Assembly: GCF_000346465.2 (NCBI RefSeq)
Contig: NC_034012.1
Span: 15,930,789 to 15,994,788 of the forward strand
DNA from: Prunus persica
Taxonomy: Eukaryota; Streptophyta; Magnoliopsida; Rosales; Rosaceae
Length of the DNA stretch: 64,000 nt
Direction of reading: 5' to 3'
The stretch's first letter is position 1. The number at the start of each line of letters is the position of its first letter. Position numbers and translations under genes: made by a program. Of this stretch, positions 34,550 through 45,986 are shown piece after piece. Below the pieces are notes generated by a model that was not told the DNA's origin, searched no databases, and saw nothing but the letters and a program-made list of their open reading frames with translations.

Positions 34550-35624
34550 TTACATGATAACGCATATAGACTTTTTACCCGAGCTGGCCTCTGATTTGGC
34601 CACCCTCTTTGTAGCATTACTGGCCTGTGGAAGTGCTGGTGGTTGTGGTGGCAATGATTGCGTTTGTGATTGTAATTGTAGTGGCTGAGATTGCTGTGGA
34701 ACTGACGACGATGTTGATGGTAATTGCAAAGGTGGCGGTGGTGGTGGCAGCGGCGGCGACAATGGCATCATTATGAGACGACTTGGATCATAATAATCAA
34801 ACCCTCCAAATGGTGGACAGGGATAATAAGGTGGCACCGCATAAGGGTTATATCCATGTCCATATCCATATCCATATCCATGTTCATGTCCATATCCATA
34901 TCCATATCCATGTCCATGTCCATGTCCATGTCCATGTCCATGTCCATATCCATATCCATCTTGTCCAAAACAATCGTAGCCTTCCTTGACCTCACCATCA
35001 AACGTAAGACTTTTTAGCTCTGCATGTTTCCCTGACCCATCAAGCACCATTAGAAGTGTACTTGGATTTACTTTCCCTGAAACTTTCACTGTTCCTTGCT
35101 CTGCATCTATGTCAATTTTATAGACACCTAAATTTCAAAATAAATAAATAAATAAGTAACAAATCCATAATAAAAATAAAAGATATGCAGTAGCAAAACC
35201 ATTTGTTATCTAGAAAAAGAAAAAAAAGAGAGAGAGAGAGAGAGACGAAAAAGGGAAAATACCATAGATGTTCTGCAAGACATCATAGATCTTTGTCTTG
35301 CATGCTTTACATTTGATGTTCACTTTCAGAACACAAGTCTACAAAAGAATGAAATAAAATATATATCAAATACCAAGAGATATACCAAGAATAAAATTTA
35401 TAACCACCACTATAATTAAAAATAAATAAAAATAGCCAGTGGGTATAGCTCAATTGGTTGAGCTCTTCCACATCCATTCATGTGGGTAGAGGTTCGAAAC
35501 CCGATACCCAATGAATATTTGTGTAAACCCTCAACCCCATCGCTTGTACTCACCGTATCAAATAAATAAAATCAAAGTATTGTAAGGATTCTAGTCTAAC
35601 CATTTGTGCAATGGAAGAATCCAT
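34550..35624 (-). CDS. Heavy-metal-associated isoprenylated plant protein (HIPP)
   Basis: Three exons on the minus strand: 35624-35601, 35338-35263 and 35127-34550, closing in frame at 225 residues. Exon 1 is only eight codons (MDSSIAQM). Residues 9-75 are a heavy-metal-associated (HMA) domain, TCVLKVNIKCKACKTKIYDV, with the metal-binding CxxC as CKAC. Next comes a Gly/His/Tyr repeat region (GYGHGHGH and GYGYGYG) encoded by a CCATRT hexamer array, then Pro- and Gln-rich stretches. The C-terminus is CVIM, a CaaX box for farnesylation. HIPPs bind metals such as Cd, Cu or Zn and attach to membranes through the lipid. The His-rich repeat may add metal binding (inference). A SINE lies in intron 1. 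Confidence 0.9.
34850..34962. repeat. CCATRT hexamer repeat within the HIPP coding exon
   Basis: About 18 successive hexamers of CCATAT or CCATGT on the plus strand, with one interruption (TTCATG). On the coding strand they give Gly-Tyr and Gly-His dipeptides. Slippage here would change the repeat length without shifting frame. Confidence 0.9.
35438..35571 (+). mobile_element. tRNA-derived SINE in intron 1 of the HIPP gene
   Basis: The head resembles a tRNA: A box TAGCTCAATTGG, B box GGTTCGAAACC, and ends that can pair (GTGGGTA with TACCCAA), but the anticodon arm is irregular. The body ends in AAATAAATAAA. Its strand is opposite to the HIPP gene. Confidence 0.6.
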
Positions 35625-36938
35625 GAGAGCAAATTCTGATAAAATTTCTGCAATGGGTTCTTGCAGCTTTGCTTGAAAGGTTCATATAGACCCTTGACTT
35701 TTTTCTGTGTCATCATTTATAAATTAATTTTCGTTGAGATAATTACTAGTATTTGTATATTTTGTAGTTGTATTTTGGCTGTCACATTCGCAATTAATTC
35801 CTAAAATCTCTCTTCTCGATATTCCTTGTAATTTTGATTGGGACGAAATATTATGTCCAGTTGTGAAATTACTGTTTCCATAAACCTTGCAGAAGAGGAA
35901 AAGGGCACGTTATGGTGGACGAATTCCCAAATATAAGTTACATTAATTTTACATTTCAACTTTTGATTCAGAAATTTAAGTGTGAATATATAGGACAGTT
36001 GTCTTTGTAAATTCGTCACAAATTCCAGCTATGCTCACTTTCATCATGCTTATAAGAGAATCTCTCCTTAACTAGGCAATTATGAAAGCAAGACAAAAGT
36101 CAAATTAATTAAAAAGAAGATAAATATCGAGGAAATACCAAAAAAAAGTAATTTCACTTCTTTTTTTTACTGGAAAAAGGTATTGTAATTTCTTGATGGG
36201 TTTTTAAATTTTTTTTTTTTTAATATCGCAATGTTGCATGAACTTATACCCAAATTTCAATTTGGTCTCGAAGTGAGTTGCAGAGTATGACCATGGTTGA
36301 TTGGAGGGTTAGGAGAGGGGAGAGGAGAAGATGAGTTTTCAAATTGATGGTTTTAACTCTCAAATAGAATGTGACGGAAAAACTCAAATGTCACAACTGA
36401 GAGAGTCTGATGACCAAATTGACTTGAGGACTAAATTGAACCTTTTCTTAATATATGAGTAAGGAATGGTTGGCCCACCTCTGTAAAGGAAAATTTGATT
36501 GTTTGGGCAGAAGCGATTTAGCCTTCTTCAATTTTTTTGGAATAAAATTTTCGTGAATTAATTATCACTTTGAACGTTGAATTTAAATTTGGGCCCTTGA
36601 ATTTTTTTTAAAAGTTAACTCAAGTTTAATAAGTAATATCTAATAAGACTCACGGCCCTCAGATTTCATCACATTAAAGACAAGGCGTCACAATTCTGGA
36701 GGATCAACATTCAACATGACAATTTAGTATCTGGATGTCCCCCATTTTTGCGCCACACCGAGTAAGAGAAAGAAGGGGGGAAAATAAGGAAAAACAGAGA
36801 TTCGGGTGCGATTAACTGACATTTAATCAAATTCTCTCCCCTATACAACGGTTTTGAAATGAAAATGTGGGTTATGCTTTGCAGAAATCCTATAATTTTT
36901 TTTCTCCTATAGGGTAACAAGTACAGATGTAGAAGATG
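35625..36938. other. Intergenic between HIPP and SPO11-1
   Basis: Should contain the HIPP promoter (minus strand) and the SPO11-1 3' untranslated region. No other gene or clear repeat is seen. Confidence 0.4.
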
Positions 36939-39900
36939 TTAGATGTAGACTCCACCTTGAATTTTGGATGGTATGTACACCGCCGACAAAAAGTTAAGTT
37001 CATGCACAGACAACGCTTCTAACTCAAATTTCACTCCTCTTTCCAGCATCAATTGTAGTTCCAATCTAAAAGAATAAAACTACTTCATGTTACTTAATCC
37101 AGACATATGATGGATGAAATAAGAAAGCTAACAGAGTCTTACCTCCACTCTGGCGCTTCTCTTTGTAAGTAGCATCTACGTAACATGGCTTCTGTTTTCC
37201 TCTTGTCTGGCATGGTTATAAGGAACCTTATTTAATGTTACTAAAAGAAATAGTAATGCCAATGTAAATAAAGCACCATATCTCTCACCTTGTGCTGTCA
37301 AGGGAAGGAGACACTGTTGTGGAAGTTGGTACTTCTCCGAGTCCAAAAGGAAGCCTCCAAGCCAGAGTATCTCAGGGACCCGTAGAAATTTTGCATCGTA
37401 GGCCAGTTGCTTACATCACAAAAGAGTGGGTTAAAATTGGATTGTAACTTTATTTACATTACACTATATGAGCAGTCTACAAAAGAATTGACTTATTCAG
37501 CAGTTCTCAATCCTCTATATTTGCAATCTTCCTAGGTAGTTCACATGTTATTTAAGTTTGTAAACTACAGATAACAAGTTCATAGAGTGATCTGGAAGCC
37601 TAACCATAGAACCAAACCGATATGTGGACAGGATGTCAAAACCGTACGGATCACAGTCTACCAAGCAATAGGTAGGGAGATGCAAAGTATCAACAAGAAG
37701 CCCCAAAAACCTGGCAGACATAAATGAAAACTATGTAAAGTATATAGACAAAAGGGAAAAGAAAGTGCAAACAGATAAGGCAAGGCACTCTGTAACCTTC
37801 TTGTGGAAATATCAGGATATCCACGTCCCTGTGAACAAAACAAAAATAGCACACCAACAAAAAAGTTTAATAAAAGCTGTTTCATGGATCAATGAGAGTT
37901 ATTTGGCCAAAAACAAGGGTGTATGCTTACAGTGATAACGATGCAGTGGTTTGTTTTGCAGAACTGGTCATTTGCCAATCGTTGAAAAACTGTACAGAAT
38001 ATGAATAATGGTTTGTTCATAAAAACACACGTCAAAATCAAATGATATCCAGCTAAAGCACCAGGGTTGCTAACAAAAAGAGTAATTACCTGATTCTTTC
38101 TCCACAACAAGTATGTATTTCGCTACACTAACAATATCTGCAGGTTAGAATTAATTATTTGAGCATGTTTTTCAACTTCAAATGACACTTAGGGTTGATT
38201 ATGTAATTACGAATGAACTTGTAAAGCTTACATTATCGAATTTGAATATCCATTGATTTTAAACATGGAAATTTTAATATTTTAATTATTCTCTCTTAGT
38301 TAATCATCTGAATACCTTTGACCTCTTCAACATGAATGGGAACAGGAAAGGCCTGTATGTGAACCAGATGCAGATGTTTAAGTTCAGACACAATAAAAAT
38401 ACGATTATGCAGAAGATGTCATCAAATCATTGTTTTAAAAAATTTTAAAAAAAAAACATGTTGCATTCTTACAGTGTTTGGCCTATTTATGCAATCAAAC
38501 ATGTTTCCAGCTTCTGAGAACCTTAACCAGCCCATTACCAAACTATAACGAGATAAAAACATTAATTATCAGTATAAGTTGACAATACTTAAACCATGAT
38601 CATAGTGATATCAACTCAACGAACAAGTACCATAAACCTTTGAACAATTTTAGCAACATTGTAAGGAAAGTTGAACCATACTGAACTAACAGGTGCAACC
38701 CCCAAGATTAACAATGTATTCAACAGACCAAGAATACACAAATGTAAATGTAAATGATGATTGGCATAAGTCATTTTTATGAAAAATCAAGCAGCAATGT
38801 ACGCCATTATCTTCTTGTCTTCGAAAATCAAGCGAAATTTTTTCATGCGTACCCTTTTCCTACAGACACCTGCCAAAAGGAGGCAACATGAAGTAAATAC
38901 CCCAAATGCTGTATGCTGCCTTATAAAATTATTAGAAGCTCATGTGGCAATTTCAAGAGTCTAAAAAATACTACTACTATTACTAATCATACATAACACG
39001 TTGGAGCGCATTACTATATATAAATAGCAATAAATTTGATAAGGCCGATATAAGAGTACCCACCACGTTCAGATTGTGGCGACTACACTGCATAAGGATG
39101 CATATGTCATTGATCGCACGGTCTACAATTGACTGATCTGCATTGTAAATTAAGCAGAGAATATTACTAATGACTTGGAGAGGAGAGACCATGGACATAA
39201 TGCATCAAGAATTTCCAATTAGAAAATATCACATCTAAACAAATATACCATGTTCTCATATTATCTTACCACAAATCAGCAGGCCTCAATTTCTATGCCC
39301 ATGATAATTTGAAAGATACAATGCATTTTTACCAAGGTTTAATTAATATACAAAGAAGAATAACATTTATCATAACCCAAGTTCAAGGTCTTATAACAAA
39401 CTATATCTTACAGCCCATATACTAAGGATTTATTCTTTGACATTGGAAATGAAAAATAACGCAGATTCACCTGAAAATACAGAAGGGTGCATGTAATAGA
39501 TATCTCTCTTAGACCCGTGTCTGTTTTCTTGCAGAAGTTGCTGAACAATTACTAGAACCCTAAACAAAACATCTGAAACAGATTCGGGGAACCGGGTAAT
39601 CAGTAATTCGTACATTACATAAATCTCTTGTACATTTATGATAGAGTTCAATTATCTGTTATGTCCTTAGGCTGCCAATCAAAAATGGAAGATGAACACT
39701 TATCTAAGCTCATTCTGAAAAAGTAGTCTGTGTATTGTTAAAAACAAAAAACAAAATCTAAGCTGCACTACATGAAACGTTAAATACCATACCAAGCGCA
39801 ACATAACCTACCCAATCTACGCAAATGGCTTTCCCTTCGAAGTGTGAGAGTCTCCTTCAAAATTGGCAAATCAGAGCTACAATAGCTGCCCATAACAATG

Positions 39901-40348
39901 TACCAGTTTGGATAACTAATTAGTAATTACTACCCAATCTACGAAATTATTATTAATTTTCCCGGAATATCGCACCCATAGAAAAATAGAATACTGAACA
40001 TATTAAGAACTCTGTGGTGTTGGTTGCTGAGAAAAAAACCAACGAAAATCTGAACGATCAACTAAAATCGAGAAAGTAAGCTTAGCATTTAACCAATTCG
40101 AATCGGGCTTCGTGCAGTAATTTCTGAAGCGATCGATGAGAATCTCCGGAGACCGTCCATTGCTGAGATCTTCAACTATAGCTCGAGTTAATTCTGCGCT
40201 CCAAAAAAATTTAACAAAAAAATAAATGAGAAACTATAAATTAGCGTCTACTTGAAGAAATTGATTTCGAATTGGTTTACAATATATAAATTGACGAGGA
40301 CCTCTGATTTTTCTTAGCAAATCGCAAGGCCGAGGCTGTGAGCTCCAT
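36939..40348 (-). CDS. SPO11-1: Meiotic recombination protein SPO11-1
   Basis: Fifteen exons on the minus strand: 40348-40302, 40198-40094, 39876-39812, 39572-39471, 39137-39064, 38869-38853, 38542-38473, 38352-38316, 38137-38090, 37989-37931, 37828-37797, 37710-37605, 37409-37289, 37206-37143 and 37065-36939. They close in frame at 357 residues. SPO11-1 is the topoisomerase VI A-like subunit that makes the DNA double-strand breaks that start meiotic recombination, acting with SPO11-2 and MTOPVIB in plants. The catalytic tyrosine lies in SKRDIYYMHPSVF (second Tyr, residue 99). The Toprim metal site is LVDCDPYGFDIL. Also seen are VQQLLQENRHG, DRAINDICILMQCSRHNLNV, FQRLANDQFCKTNHCIVIT and GRGYPDISTRRF. 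Exon 6 has only 17 nt. All exon ends were set by hand. Confidence 0.93.
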
Positions 40349-40889
40349 CTTGAGTGCTTTCCCTCCATAATTCTTGCGTTAATGGAGATTCTTTTAAAAT
40401 GATTTCTGGGTATTTATAAGCTTGCTTGTGGGCCGGGTCAGTTTAGATCCGCTTGGTAAGGAATAGAACTTATAGAACTCAAGTGTTTGTCAAACTTGGG
40501 CCTTTTAAACTTGGTTCTGGTGTAAAAACTAATGACATGTTTACTTTCAAGTAATCGGGGATCTTAAGAATGAGAGAATAATGAATTTGTAATGGATATC
40601 CGAATTATTCCAATTACTTATTCTATGGTAAATTTCTTAATCAAATACTTTCCAAATTAGAAATCATATCAACTAGAGGGAGTAGTTGATCCAATTCCAA
40701 TTCTTTATTCTCAAATTCTTCAATTGCCCGATTCATGACTTCCCAAAGTAAACATGCCCTAAATCAGTAGCAATTGTAAACAGGGAAAATATGAGCTAAT
40801 TGAACAAATGCTAAAGGTAGCAATTGGATTCAATAAAGAAAATGTGACCGACCAACCTTTATCGACCCATAAGATTAAAGCTCACGTCT
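40349..40889. other. SPO11-1 upstream region
   Basis: Lies between the divergent SPO11-1 and first TPK genes. No clear TATA box was fixed and no transposon is recognised. Confidence 0.35.
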
Positions 40890-43176
40890 TTTATTCAACA
40901 GAGTCATTTACTCTTCTTGATGGAAGTCCATTGTGAAATTCTAAATAGAGAATAGATGACTTTGTTGAGCAAATGATGAGAGTTTTATTTTGTGTCTAAA
41001 GTGAATGAGATATATTTTGATGAAAAGTCCTTTTTTTTTAATTTTTTTTTTAAAAAGCTTGTTACATAATGACCAACGATAAACTTTAACGAATATTTTG
41101 ATGAAATGCAATCACCGAGACCAAATTGATATGTGGAGTCAAAAATTTAACCATCATATTGATGGATTTAAATTCAAGGAGCATTTCTGATATAAAAAAA
41201 TTCTTAACAAAAAGCGTGCGTTGGTGTATTAATGCCGGTGCCTCGTCCACATGTTGTGGCCCATTGTCCTACACGTCGCACACGGATCAAACACAGTTGA
41301 GAGGCTTGGACTTCCAGACTGAGATCTTCCAGACGTGTGAAGAATTGAGAAGCAGAACTCGAACATGCAGCTTATTCTGGTCTGGTGGCTGGTGAGTTTT
41401 CTCTCTTAACTAACTTTGATACTTGAAACAGGGTTAGTTATTTCAGTTGGTCTGAGAGCAGCAACAACAACCCTCACTCAGCTTAAGGTTTTCATTTCGA
41501 ACTGGTGTGCCATCTTTCGCAACCCGCCTAAACTGTCTAGCTTTGCAAGTCTTCTAATTTGCTGAAATCTGAATCGTGAATCGTCCTAATTAATGGCTGT
41601 GGATGATGTGAGGGAACCTATGATTTCAGCACTAGGAGATCCTTCACCTCAAACAAATCAAAAGAATCCTATGAAGAGTAGAACATATCGCCGTTGCAAA
41701 AGTGCTCCTCTTGCAGAGTATGTACCCTTAAAGACAACCGACACTGGCTCAGTTCCAGTTACTGAATCCATTCTTCAAAATTTACGCCCGAATTTTCAGA
41801 AAGTAGCTCTATTCTTGGCTGTCTACTTAGGCATAGGAACTATCTGCTTCTACCTCGTCAGGAACCAGATCAAGGGAGAGAAGACAAATGGAGTTCTTGA
41901 TGCTGTTTATTTCTGTGTTGTGACAACGACCACTGTTGGTTATGGAGACCTAGTGCCAAACAGCGTTCTTTCGAAACTACTTGCTTGTGCTTTTGTCTTC
42001 ACAGGAATGGCTCTTGTTGTGTTGATCTTGAGCAAAGCAGTAGACTACTTGGTAGCAAAGCAGGAAATATTTCTTGATAAAGCCTTACATATGCATCAAG
42101 GAGTTTGTTGTATTGAAGTTCTTAAAGATGTTGAGACTAACAGTTTGAGGTACAAATGCATTGTGGCCTTTATCCTTCTGTTGGTAATCATAATTGCTGG
42201 CACAATCTTCCTAGCTACTGTTGAGAAATTGGACCTTGTGGATGCATTTTATTGCGTTTGTTCTACCATCACAACCCTGGGGTATGGAGATAAGAGCTTT
42301 TCAACTAGAGCAGGGCGTGTTTTTGCAATATTCTGGATATTGACAAGCACCATTTGTTTAGCTCATTTTCTCCTCTACGTTGCTGAGCTAAACGCCCAGA
42401 ACAGGCAAAGGGCATTGGTCAAGTGGGTTCTTTCTCGTAGGATGACAAATGTAGATTTGGAGGCAGCTGATCTTGATGGTGATGGGGTTGTTGGGTATGT
42501 GGATTGTGTTTTTTTCTTCTGTTCAAAATTATTTCCATATCATGGGCTTATTTCTGAATTCTAATTTGCACATGGTTTCATAACAAACTTTCCATTCTCT
42601 TTCTTGTCCTTTCTTTTTCATAGGGCTGCTGAATTTATCATATATATGCTCAAAGAGATGGGGAAGATTAGCCAAGAAGATATTAGACTTGTGATGGAGG
42701 AATTCGATGATCTCGACGTTGATCAGTCAGGGACCTTGTCGACATCAGATATAATGCTTGCTCAACCACCTCAAACAGAAAAGTGACTCTGGGATTATGC
42801 TGTGGTTTCACGTTTACCTGGAAATGCTGAGTATTCTGAAAAGTTTCCTGTTAGTTTGTGTTATGTATGTTCGCTTACCCTTTCTGTGATATAAATCTTT
42901 ATACATAAGGCCATATCAGAAACACTACCAATATATCTCTTCCCTATAAACACATTGGTTAAAATGGTTAGACTGCCTCTAAGCATTTTAGTGATCATTG
43001 TTCATTTTAGTACTGGATTGATACCATATGTGAAATCAACTTGCACAATGACAATTGCTTGCATTGAAATTTTGCATTTCCATGACCACGAAAGGCTTTA
43101 CTTGTCGGCGACATCTAGTGGACGCACAAATTTTTGTTCCTTCATCAGATTGCAAAATAGGACTACTTCTAGCCAC
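40890..43176 (+). repeat. Copy 1 of the TPK1 duplication unit
   Basis: Matches 52422-55236 over promoter, 5' UTR, gene and 3' flank. The homology begins near CATTTACTC and AGTCATT upstream and ends at CTTCTAGCCAC downstream. Copy 1 is about 0.5 kb shorter, mainly in the 5' UTR intron. Confidence 0.85.
41593..42786 (+). CDS. TPK1: Two-pore potassium channel TPK1-like, copy 1
   Basis: Exons 41593-42494 and 42624-42786 give 354 residues. TPK1 channels carry K+ across the tonoplast; they are voltage-independent, calcium-activated and bind 14-3-3 proteins. The N-terminus has the 14-3-3 site RRCKSAP (Ser37). Two pore domains follow, each between membrane helices, with filters TTTTVGYGD (residues 112-119) and TITTLGYGD (225-233). 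The C-terminus has two EF-hands, DLDGDGVVGAAEF (from residue 293, split by the intron at Gly301) and DVDQSGTLSTSDI. A 5' UTR intron is inferred at 41392-41549. Compared with copy 2 it has 17 extra residues (10-26) before the 14-3-3 site. Confidence 0.95.
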
Positions 43177-44137
43177 CTAAAGGACCCTCTAGTGTAGTGG
43201 TTTGGAGTATTTACTCCTTCAGGCAAGGTCCTGGGTTCGAGTCCTAGCATCCGTGTTGTGTGTGTGAGTTTAATATGCTATCGCCAGATAAACTTCAACG
43301 GTACAATCAAAGACATCAACAAGACATCTAAAATATCAATCCCAAGAGGCAACAAACTAACTTGCTAAAAGCAAAACTAACGCGGACAAAAGCCGCACCA
43401 AAACTACTAGCCCACATCACCACAATTAGCCATAAGCCCAAACAAGGCCTAGAAACCCAACATAACCAAAACCCTAAATCAACCCATGAGTCTAAACAAA
43501 CCCTACCACCACTACCTGAAGAAGCGTCGCCGCGGCCACACCCACCACCGCATCCGTAACAGATCTGAGGAAAGTATGATTTCCAGCGATCTATACCTGT
43601 GCATAAGAGCGAACAAATAAACGAAAACAATAACTTTGCCAAAGAACAATTGGGTGATTTGCAGCAACCTCCATCAAAGACGATATAAAATCAAATTTAA
43701 AAAACATGAGCGGCGTTAGAGAGCAGGTTTTGAGAGTATGATTTGATTGAGAACATAGACTAAAAGGAGTGATGGGGAACTTCAATCTAACCATGGCTTA
43801 GAAGAAACCACCACAAGAGGCTTTTTATTCAAACCGCCCCAGTGGACTTATTCACTAACCTAAAAGGAAAAGATGAGAAGAGAAGAGGGGAAGATGGGCA
43901 GTGACGCTTCTTCCTCCTCCCCCCTTTATGGAATTTTCCTTTTGGACTCACAGAGGGAGAGAGTGGCTAGGGTTTGGGAAAAGACTAGCTAGAACGGATT
44001 GTGTATGAAAGAAGATTAAACACACCATAATCATTTATTTATAATGATTTACTACAATATTTTACACTCTATATCTTGCATGTAAGATACATGAGTGACT
44101 TAGTACCACATAAAGTTCCTATAAGGTTCAAATTTGA
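42787..44137. other. Downstream of TPK copy 1: 3' flank, SINE, unknown sequence
   Basis: The 3' flank is shared with copy 2 until about 43176. A SINE follows. About 43300-43800 is less AT-rich (including GCGTCGCCGCGGCC) and may be a decayed retroelement read on the minus strand, but I could not identify it. Confidence 0.35.
43188..43286 (+). mobile_element. tRNA-derived SINE, family 1, copy 1
   Basis: A box-like TAGTGTAGTGGTTTGGAG, B box GGTTCGAGTCC, then a body with TGTGTGAGTTTAATATGC. It is nearly the same as 57409-57510. It sits about 12 bp after the end of the TPK duplication homology. Confidence 0.7.
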
Positions 44138-44532
44138 TTTATTTACACTAACACCTCTTGAGGTTTTTGGCTTTTTCATAAAACTCCTTGATGTTTTTGA
44201 AATTACAAGAACACCCCTTGAGGTTTTAAATTGTTTTCACAAAACTCTTTTTTATTGATTTTTCATCTAAAGATTGATGATTTTATATACAAAAAAATTC
44301 TCCAAATGATAAAGTTTGCCTTTGAGATTAGATTACATATACTTCATTAAGGTTAATTGTGTCATTTGCATAAGTTTTTTTTCAATTAAATCATCAATTT
44401 TTGGACAAACAATCAATGAAAAAGGGTTTTGTGAAAACAAACTGAAACCTCATGGGGTGTTCGTGTAAATTTTGAGACCTGAGGGGGTTTTGTGAAAACA
44501 CAAGAAACCTCAGGAGGTGTTGGTGTAAATAA
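44138..44532. mobile_element. Fold-back MITE with about 130-bp inverted arms
   Basis: The left arm starts TTATTTACACTAACACCTC and the right arm ends GGTGTTGGTGTAAATAA, its inverse. The arms continue with matching blocks (CTTGAGGTTTT with AAACCTCA, TTTTCACAAAACTC with GGGTTTTGTGAAAA, TTGATT with AATCAA) and surround a centre of about 110 bp. There is no coding sequence. The flanking target duplication is unclear. Confidence 0.7.
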
Positions 44533-45700
44533 CTCTCCAAATTTTTCATTGGCTTAATCATCTCGATATTATCAACATTGTCGATATTGTAGCGATATTT
44601 TGGCCAAATATTGCTGAAGTGTGAGATAAATTATCAACATCGATATTTTTCGATATTATCGATATTTATACAATATGTGTATGGATACGTTCCAAAATAT
44701 CCTTGACTCGGAAAAACAATAATATCCCTAATATTTCGTTGATATTATCAATATTTAAGACTATGCTCAGATGTCAAATGGAAATTATTGTGGGACTATT
44801 TATAAGAGGTTGATGACTAATCCTCTTGAAAATGGTGGGATTATGAGGGGTAAGTTTTAGTCATCAACCTCTTATGAGTAGTCTTCATTCATCCTCCAAG
44901 TTAGACAACAATATCCATATTATGCCTTAATTGCAAATGAAATGTAAGCATTTTGCTTGTGTAGTCCAATCTAGTTTAGTCCTCCCCTAATGAACAAGGG
45001 GCAATTTTTTTCGCCTCTCTCTCTCTCACTTATATCATCTTGGGCTTTGCCAAGTTGGTTAGAGTGAAAATTTGGTTAAAATACATTTCCCTTATAAAAA
45101 AAATAATAATAATCTTACAAGTGTACAAGATATAAATAAAACTTTATCACTGTTAACTAATCCAACTTTTCTTATTTAATTCTTGTATTGCCCACTAATT
45201 GATCTGAAAAACAAAAGAGGTGAGGGATGAGCAAACCACCGCTCAATGCATAAATTATGTAGTATATATGCCAATCAAGCAATGTCATTTTACACACTCT
45301 AAAAAATATAATAAAAAGATACACAATCCAAATCATATCACATCATTATTTCGTATCTTGGTCATCATTCACAAATTGTACCTAGCACGTGACCCATTTT
45401 GGCCTCACTACCCTATGTCCTCGTCTAGTACATTTACTCTTTAGATACCCCGTCACTAAAGTTCTCATGTTCCATGAATAGTACGTACTTCACAAAAACT
45501 CCAAATAATATCTATTATGTGAAATATTGCACAAAATAGACATGCTTGATTTTAAAATGGAGAGAGATTTGTAAATAGAATAAATCCATGACAATCCATG
45601 ATTTTCACATTTATCACAAAATAAGAACTTCTATAACACATTAGCTAACCCATTCACTATGATAATGATAATTATAAAATCTTGCAAGACAAACCCACAT

Positions 45701-45712
<12 letters not shown>
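44533..45712. other. Intergenic, AT-rich, with CGATATT-rich stretch and a small hairpin
   Basis: About 44560-44760 is dense in CGATATT and ATCGATATT motifs. A hairpin is formed by TATAAGAGGTTGATGACTAA (44801-44820) and TTAGTCATCAACCTCTTAT (about 44857-44875). No gene is seen. Confidence 0.45.

Positions 45713-45784
<72 letters not shown>
45713..45784. repeat. (TC)36 microsatellite
   Basis: Seventy-two bases of perfect TC dinucleotide. It is likely very variable in length and open to assembly error. Confidence 0.95.
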
Positions 45785-45785
<1 letters not shown>

Positions 45786-45884
45786 AAACACAACTACATG
45801 TGAGAAATCTATTCTAAAGAATTCGAATGAATAAATGAAGCAAGGAATGAGCGCATTTATAGGAGGCTACAAAAGTAACAGGCA

Positions 45885-45981
45885 TATTAGAATATTAAGG
45901 GAATAAATGACTCATTCCTTTACACCAATGATATTATAAGGGAATATGTGACTCATTTATTTCCACCAATGATATCATAAG
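45885..45981. repeat. Short minisatellite that was split by a 4.5-kb insertion
   Basis: Two units of roughly 48 bp built on AAGGGAATA, TGACTCATT, CCACCAATGATAT. A third, similar unit lies at 50507-50555, on the far side of the transposon-rich block. Confidence 0.65.
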
Positions 45982-45986
45982 GAGGG

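Noticed and set aside
34724..35017. Met-Ser-Ile and His-Val repeat frames opposite the HIPP gene
   Set aside because: They are shadows of the CCATRT repeat in other frames.
35438..35510. Possible tRNA gene
   Set aside because: A and B boxes are present, but the anticodon arm is irregular and a SINE-type body and tail follow. It is a SINE head and not a tRNA gene.
43328..43642. 104-codon minus-strand frame with Trp- and Gly-rich words
   Set aside because: It has some look of a decayed retroelement, but no motif is firm enough to name it and no start context supports a gene.
45040..45100. SINE-like A box (TTGCCAAGTTGGTTAGAG)
   Set aside because: No B box or tail at the right distance. Too little to call.
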